A DNA stretch of 10,314 nucleotides from Deltaproteobacteria bacterium. GTDB lineage: Bacteria > Desulfobacterota > Syntrophia > Syntrophales > UBA2192. The stretch is from assembly GCA_026388445.1 (NCBI GenBank), contig JAPLJU010000062.1, forward strand, positions 1 to 10,314, read 5' to 3'. The notes beneath the pieces are model-generated. The model was not told the origin of the DNA. It saw only the letters and a program-made list of their open reading frames with translations, and searched no databases. The translations under genes were made by a program, and so were the position numbers. Of this stretch, positions 7,132 through 10,314 are shown one piece after another (position 1 is the stretch's first letter; the number at the start of each line of letters is the position of its first letter).

Positions 7132-7959
7132 ATGGCGAAAATCGTAAAAACCATTGTGATCACCGGGAAGGGGACGAACTGTGAGATGGAGATGGCTCAC
7201 GCATGCAGGCTGGCCGGCTCTGACGTCGTGGACATCGTCAACATCAGCGAGCTCCTCTATGGGGAAAAACGGTTGGCCGACTATCACTTCCTCAATCTCC
7301 CGGGGGGCTTTCTCGACGGCGACGACCTGGGTTCCGCCAAGGCTGGCGCGCACCGCATCATGCACGCCCGGGTTGCCGTGACCGGCGAGCCTCTCTACGA
7401 GCAATTTTCACGTTTCATCCAGGATGGGAAGCTCATCCTCGGTGTCTGCAACGGCTTCCAGCTCATGGTCAAGCTGGGGATCCTGCCCGGGCTCAAAGGC
7501 GAGTACTTCAAACAGACCACAACGCTTACGTTTAACGACTCCGGGCGCTTCGAGGACCGCTGGGTGTACCTCAAGGTCAACGATCGGTCGCCCTGCATCT
7601 ACACGAAAGGGATCCGGGGGGCCTATCTCCCCGTGCGGCACGGTGAGGGGAAGTTCATCACAAAGAACGACACGATCATGAAACAGCTTCACAGGAAGAA
7701 CCTTGTCGCCGTTCAGTATTGCGGGTCCGGTTACAGTGAACCGACGATGGAGTATCCCCTGAACCCCAACGGCGCCTATGACGCCGTCGCGGGCATCTGC
7801 GACGAGACGGGGCGCCTCTTCGGTCTGATGCCCCACCCGGAAGCCTACACACATCGCACCAACCATCCGCGCTGGACCCGTGAGGATCTCCCCGAGGAAG
7901 GGATGGGGCTTGCCATTTTCAAGAACGCTGTCAATTTCATCCGAAACGGCAATTTCTGA
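7132..7959 (+). CDS. purQ: FGAM synthase glutaminase subunit PurQ
   Basis: PurQ is a class I glutamine amidotransferase that hydrolyses glutamine and channels ammonia to PurL. The 275-residue product begins with a typical amidotransferase strand (TIVITGKGTNCE, where Bacillus-type PurQ has a PGxNCD motif). It carries the nucleophile Cys106 in GVCNGFQL and the other two triad members, His235 and Glu237, in MPHPEAY. It is about 45 residues longer than Bacillus PurQ (227); the extra length probably lies in the middle (about 120-215) and at the C-terminus. This larger form fits a partner in which PurS is already fused to PurL. The ATG is preceded by AAGG (7119-7122) at 9-nt spacing. The gap from purSL is 74 bp and holds an inverted repeat and tandem repeats, so co-transcription is likely but processing between the genes is possible. 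Confidence 0.95.
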   Translation: MAKIVKTIVITGKGTNCEMEMAHACRLAGSDVVDIVNISELLYGEKRLADYHFLNLPGGFLDGDDLGSAKAGAHRIMHARVAVTGEPLYEQFSRFIQDGKLILGVCNGFQLMVKLGILPGLKGEYFKQTTTLTFNDSGRFEDRWVYLKVNDRSPCIYTKGIRGAYLPVRHGEGKFITKNDTIMKQLHRKNLVAVQYCGSGYSEPTMEYPLNPNGAYDAVAGICDETGRLFGLMPHPEAYTHRTNHPRWTREDLPEEGMGLAIFKNAVNFIRNGNF

Positions 7960-8016
7960 TTGCCCGATTTTTCGCTCCGCATTTTACTTTCATCACCACG
8001 TCGAAAGGGGTGTTCT

Positions 8017-8325
8017 ATGATTCACGTTCTTGCCACCGTTGAAATTGCCCCGGGTAAACGGGAGGACTTTCTCAAGGAGTTCAGAAAGGTGATCTCCGAC
8101 GTACACCGGGAGAAAGGATGCATCGAGTACGGTCCCGCTGTGGACATTCCCACCGTCATTCCGGTTCCGATACCCATGCGCGACAACGTCGTCGTTATCA
8201 TCGAGAAGTGGGAGAGCCTCGATGACCTGAAGGCCCATCTGGTGACACCCCACATGAAGACCTACCGCACGGCCGTGAAAGACCTGGTGAAAGGAATGCA
8301 GGTCCAGATCCTGCAGCCGGTCTGA
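8017..8325 (+). CDS. YgiN/ABM-type putative monooxygenase
   Basis: This is a small (102-residue) member of the antibiotic biosynthesis monooxygenase (ABM) dimeric ferredoxin-like fold. Characterised members include the quinol monooxygenase YgiN and several polyketide-modifying enzymes; many others have no known substrate. Typical ABM features are an opening strand (IHVLATVEIAPGK), the helix with FRKVISDVHREKGCIEYG, a central EKWESLDDLKAHL strand-helix, and the TPHMKTY segment. I chose ATG 8017 because AAAGGGG (about 8004-8010) sits at good distance; the upstream in-frame TTG right after the purQ stop has no ribosome site. It begins 57 bp after purQ and is probably transcribed with it, but nothing ties it to purine synthesis. 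In an anaerobe a true oxygenase role is doubtful; quinone handling or an unrelated small-molecule role is equally possible. Confidence 0.82.
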   Translation: MIHVLATVEIAPGKREDFLKEFRKVISDVHREKGCIEYGPAVDIPTVIPVPIPMRDNVVVIIEKWESLDDLKAHLVTPHMKTYRTAVKDLVKGMQVQILQPV

Positions 8326-8326
8326 C

Positions 8327-8391
8327 GGTCATTTCAAGAACGAGAAGCTCGCGGACGAATCATATGACCTGCGATAAAATCTTCTATGACC
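8327..8391. repeat. Three GGTCAT/ATGACC half-sites before the PAS activator
   Basis: The 94-bp gap holds ACGGTCAT (8325-8332, first base in the preceding stop codon), TATGACC (8363-8369) and TATGACCGT (8385-8393). The outer two form an 8-bp inverted repeat, and the last two are direct repeats 22 bp apart, about two helical turns. This could be an operator for autoregulation of the downstream activator, or chance. I see no convincing promoter hexamers here. Confidence 0.3.
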
Positions 8392-8419
8392 GTTTCTAAT
8401 ATTCTCAGGGGGAAGAGCC

Positions 8420-9790
8420 ATGAAAAAATCCAGTCTGGACGGGCAAATGGTTGATGCTGTCGATGCCACCTTTTTGCAGGCCGTCATCGACAACCCCTTC
8501 GAAGGGATGCTGGCCATCGACAATACGGGCGTTATTGTTTTTGTGAACTCGTTCTTCCTACACGTTCTCAACCGTGCGGAGAAAGATATTCTTGATAAAA
8601 AAATCTGGGATGCCTTACCGGGTTGCCGTCTCTACGAGACCATACTCCAAGGCCACTCCCAGTGGGGGGAGAACCTCAAGATCGGTGGCCGTGACTTCCT
8701 GATCGTGCGTTTCCCTGTAAAAGAGGACGGACAGATCATCGGCGCCGTGGTCAAGACCATCTTCCCCGACATGGCGACCGCGAAAGGGATCGCCAACCGT
8801 GTCATGAACCCCGTCAAGGTTGTTGAGCCACGGCGGTCCCTCTTTACCTGCATGGATATCGTCGGGGAGACGCCGCCCATTCTAGTCGCAAAGAAGCTGG
8901 CACGCAAAGCCGCCCGTACGGATTCCACCCTGCTGATCACAGGAGAAAGCGGCACAGGAAAGGAGGTCTTCGCCCAAGCCGTGCACAACCGTTCCGTGCG
9001 GCGGGAAAGCCCCTTCATCAAGGTGAACTGTGCGGCCATACCAGAGAATCTCCTCGAATCGGAACTTTTTGGTTTTGTCGACGGCGCCTTTACCGGGGCT
9101 ACCAGGGGAGGAAAACCGGGAAAGTTTGAACTGGCCGAGGGCGGGACCATCTTCCTCGACGAGATCGGGGATATGTCTCTTCCCATGCAGGCGAAGATCC
9201 TCAGGGTTCTCCAGGAAAAAGAAATCGAGCGTATCGGGGGGACTAAACCGATCTCGCTCAACGTGAGGATCATCGTGGCAACAAATCAGGATCTGCTCAA
9301 GCTGGTTCGGGAGGGCCGGTTCCGGGAAGACCTCTACTATCGGCTGAAAGTACTTGATGTCCCCATTCCGCCCCTGAGGGAGCGCCGTGAGGACATCCCC
9401 CTCATCACGGATTACCTCATCCGGCGAATCAACCGGCGTGTGGGATCGGACATCCAGGGAGTAACCCCCGATTCCATGAAGCTCATGATGACCCACAGCT
9501 GGCCCGGAAACGTCCGCGAACTGGAAAACATGATCGAGCAGGCTATCAACTGGAGCGAGGAGCCGCTGATCGACCTGACAGCGCTGCTGGTTGTGAAAGG
9601 TACGGTCCCCGGCGAAGGCGGCAACAAGAAGCTGCAGAGGGAGAGCCTTCGGAAATCGGTCGCCCAGACCGAAAGGGATCTTATCCTTCATGCGCTCACC
9701 CAGGCCGCCGGGAACAAAGCCGAGGCGGCCCGGATTCTGTACATGCAGCGTTCCGTTCTCTACAAGAAAATGGCCCGCTTGAAGATTTAA
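8420..9790 (+). CDS. PAS-domain sigma-54 transcriptional activator
   Basis: This 456-residue protein should drive sigma-54 promoters in response to a small molecule or redox signal rather than phosphorylation, since there is no receiver domain. Residues about 16-120 form a PAS domain (VIDNPFEGMLAIDNTGVIVF, then VNSFFLHVL). The AAA+ domain has Walker A GESGTGKE (175-182), GAFTGA (222-227) in ELFGFVDGAFTGA, Walker B IFLDE with D247, and REDLYYRL. A Fis-type helix-turn-helix closes the protein (GNKAEAARILYMQRSVLYKK, from about 431). The architecture resembles RocR-like and other catabolic activators. The ribosome site AGGGGGAAG directly precedes ATG 8420. A sigma-54 promoter candidate and two dyads lie just downstream, ahead of a CoA-transferase gene, so that operon is its likely target. 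The ligand is unknown; an acyl-CoA or carboxylic acid substrate would fit but is inferred. Confidence 0.93.
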   Translation: MKKSSLDGQMVDAVDATFLQAVIDNPFEGMLAIDNTGVIVFVNSFFLHVLNRAEKDILDKKIWDALPGCRLYETILQGHSQWGENLKIGGRDFLIVRFPVKEDGQIIGAVVKTIFPDMATAKGIANRVMNPVKVVEPRRSLFTCMDIVGETPPILVAKKLARKAARTDSTLLITGESGTGKEVFAQAVHNRSVRRESPFIKVNCAAIPENLLESELFGFVDGAFTGATRGGKPGKFELAEGGTIFLDEIGDMSLPMQAKILRVLQEKEIERIGGTKPISLNVRIIVATNQDLLKLVREGRFREDLYYRLKVLDVPIPPLRERREDIPLITDYLIRRINRRVGSDIQGVTPDSMKLMMTHSWPGNVRELENMIEQAINWSEEPLIDLTALLVVKGTVPGEGGNKKLQRESLRKSVAQTERDLILHALTQAAGNKAEAARILYMQRSVLYKKMARLKI

Positions 9791-9804
9791 GTGTCACCGA
9801 CATC

Positions 9805-9842
9805 GTGTCTCTTTTGGGTACACCTGTATCCGAAAGAGACGC
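9805..9842. promoter_or_regulatory. 38-bp imperfect palindrome, candidate distal activator site
   Basis: GTCTCTTTTGG (9807-9817) pairs with CCGAAAGAGAC (9830-9840) with one G-T. It extends outward by two further pairs (one G-T) and inward through TACA-CC-TGTA (9819-9828). All 18 base steps from each side pair if G-T is allowed. Its centre is about 163 bp upstream of the predicted sigma-54 start. No T run follows on either strand, so a terminator is less likely than a protein-binding site. Confidence 0.5.
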
Positions 9843-9881
9843 ACAGGGGTAATCCTTCCACTGTCCCCGCTTCCCGCAGAC

Positions 9882-9897
9882 CTGTAATTATTTACAG
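9882..9897. promoter_or_regulatory. Dyad CTGTAA-N4-TTACAG, candidate upstream activator site
   Basis: A perfect 6-bp inverted repeat with a TTAT spacer is centred about 97 bp upstream of the predicted sigma-54 start, the usual place for an enhancer-like site of a sigma-54 activator. It shares ACCTGTA (9880-9886) with the core of the larger palindrome (9822-9828), so both may bind one protein. Confidence 0.5.
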
Positions 9898-9960
9898 TAA
9901 CCAATTGAAATAAAAGGACATTGATCGTGGAATGGCTGCTAAAGCCGTGTCACAAGGCCG

Positions 9961-9976
9961 TGGCATATCACTTGCC
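9961..9976 (+). promoter_or_regulatory. Sigma-54 (-24/-12) promoter candidate
   Basis: TGGCAT, five bases, then TTGCC gives the GG (9962-9963) and GC (9974-9975) doublets exactly 10 bp apart. This compares with the consensus TGGCAC-N5-TTGCA. Predicted initiation near 9987 leaves a leader of about 125 nt before the CoA-transferase ATG. Its position right after a sigma-54 activator gene supports the call. Confidence 0.6.
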
Positions 9977-10111
9977 TATAGAGTCATCGAAAGCTCACGC
10001 GCGATTTCATCCCCGGTTACTGATGTTCAATTGAAGGCCGTGATTTCCCCAAAATGCGGCATTGAAAAAATCATTGAGAAATTCTGAATACCAAGGAAGG
10101 AGGGTTTGGAG

Positions 10112-10314
10112 ATGGCACACGACAAGAGGATTCTGAAGAACGAAGAGAAAATTGAGGAACTCAAAAAATCGATACCGGAATGGATAAAGAAGCTTAAAAG
10201 GCCCCCGACACCTATTTTAACTCCTAAGTTTGGGCCTTTGGAGGGCATCCGGGTCACGAGCACCGGAATCATTGCCGCTCAACCTTTCATGGCGACAAAG
10301 ATGGCTGATTTCGG
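10112..10314 (+). CDS. CaiB/BaiF family III CoA-transferase (N-terminal part only)
   Basis: Family III CoA-transferases move CoA between acyl-CoA thioesters and free acids, for example on carnitine, bile acids, oxalate or benzylsuccinate. Only 67 full codons are present. The segment PKFGPLEGIRV (38-48) followed by STGIIAAQPF and MADFG matches the first strand-helix unit of the family and is close to E. coli CaiB, which starts near PKFGPLAGLRV. Before it lies a charged, Lys/Glu-rich leader of about 37 residues (starting MAHDKRILKN) that is much longer than in CaiB and looks helical. The ribosome site AAGGAAGGAGGG (10093-10104) is strong and fixes the ATG at 10112. The catalytic Asp is beyond the window, so substrate cannot be judged. 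A sigma-54 promoter upstream suggests regulated catabolism. Confidence 0.85.
   Translation, partial: MAHDKRILKNEEKIEELKKSIPEWIKKLKRPPTPILTPKFGPLEGIRVTSTGIIAAQPFMATKMADF

Larger units (their letters stand above)
9791..10111. other. Regulatory intergenic region before the CoA-transferase
   Basis: This 321-bp stretch has no convincing gene. In order it contains a long imperfect palindrome (9805-9842), a C-rich patch (about 9851-9876), a 16-bp dyad (9882-9897), a sigma-54 promoter candidate (9961-9976), a 10-bp palindrome TTCAATTGAA (10026-10035) in the predicted leader, and a strong ribosome site (10093-10104). A 51-codon frame (9932-10087) crosses the promoter and is judged non-coding. The base composition is poorer in GC than the flanking genes. 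Confidence 0.6.

Noticed and set aside
7960..8016. Upstream extension of the ABM gene to TTG 7960.
   Set aside because: There is no ribosome site before the TTG, the added residues do not resemble the ABM fold, and ATG 8017 has a good ribosome site.
9841..9890. Possible cobalamin riboswitch: CACTGTCCCCGC (9859-9870) and GCAGACCTG resemble conserved riboswitch core segments.
   Set aside because: The two segments lie about 10 nt apart instead of the usual many tens, and the other conserved stems and boxes are absent. At most it is a vestige; a covariance-model search would decide.
9932..10087. 51-codon frame starting ATG 9932 (begins MAAKAVSQGR).
   Set aside because: Weak ribosome site spacing (about 13 nt), low third-position GC by hand count (about 22 of 50) against GC-rich neighbours, no recognisable domain, and it overlaps the sigma-54 promoter candidate.
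10027..10272. 81-codon minus-strand frame at the right edge.
   Set aside because: It overlaps the CoA-transferase start, which has a strong ribosome site and a family match on the plus strand.

Overview
The window looks like chromosomal DNA from an anaerobic deltaproteobacterium (Desulfobacterota, perhaps the Syntrophales/Syntrophobacterales area). This placement is inferred, not proven. It rests on GC-rich coding DNA, two sigma-54 activators within 10 kb, a PurS-PurL fusion with a separate long PurQ, and a CaiB/BaiF-type CoA-transferase. There are eight protein genes, two of them cut by the window edges. I see no rRNA, tRNA, CRISPR, insertion sequence or phage gene.

Layout. The left edge holds the first 269 codons of fabD (malonyl-CoA:ACP transacylase) on the minus strand. 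A 349-bp divergent intergenic region separates it from a run of plus-strand genes. These are a multi-pass membrane sensor histidine kinase, an NtrC-type sigma-54 response regulator, a PurS-PurL fusion subunit of FGAM synthase beginning 6 bp after the regulator's stop, the glutaminase subunit purQ, and a small YgiN/ABM-type monooxygenase-like protein. After a 94-bp gap comes a second sigma-54 activator, which has a PAS domain instead of a receiver domain. A 321-bp gene-free stretch with strong dyad symmetries and a good -24/-12 promoter candidate then leads into the start of a CaiB/BaiF family III CoA-transferase, cut off at the right edge.

How the parts may work together. The kinase and NtrC-like regulator form a plausible two-component pair. 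PurSL and PurQ together would carry out the fourth step of IMP synthesis, with PurQ supplying ammonia from glutamine. The tight regulator-purSL junction suggests co-transcription of a signalling gene with a purine gene. On the right, the PAS activator, two upstream dyads, the sigma-54 promoter and the CoA-transferase form a self-consistent local control unit, probably switching on an acyl-CoA catabolic operon.

Non-coding structure. Two intergenic spacers carry short degenerate tandem repeats: a roughly 7-bp unit between kinase and regulator, and a 9-bp unit between purSL and purQ. The second lies directly after a perfect 12-bp-arm inverted repeat that overlaps the purSL stop codon. The window does not show an obviously new defence or mobile system. 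Its most interesting parts are the sigma-54 circuits and these intergenic repeats.
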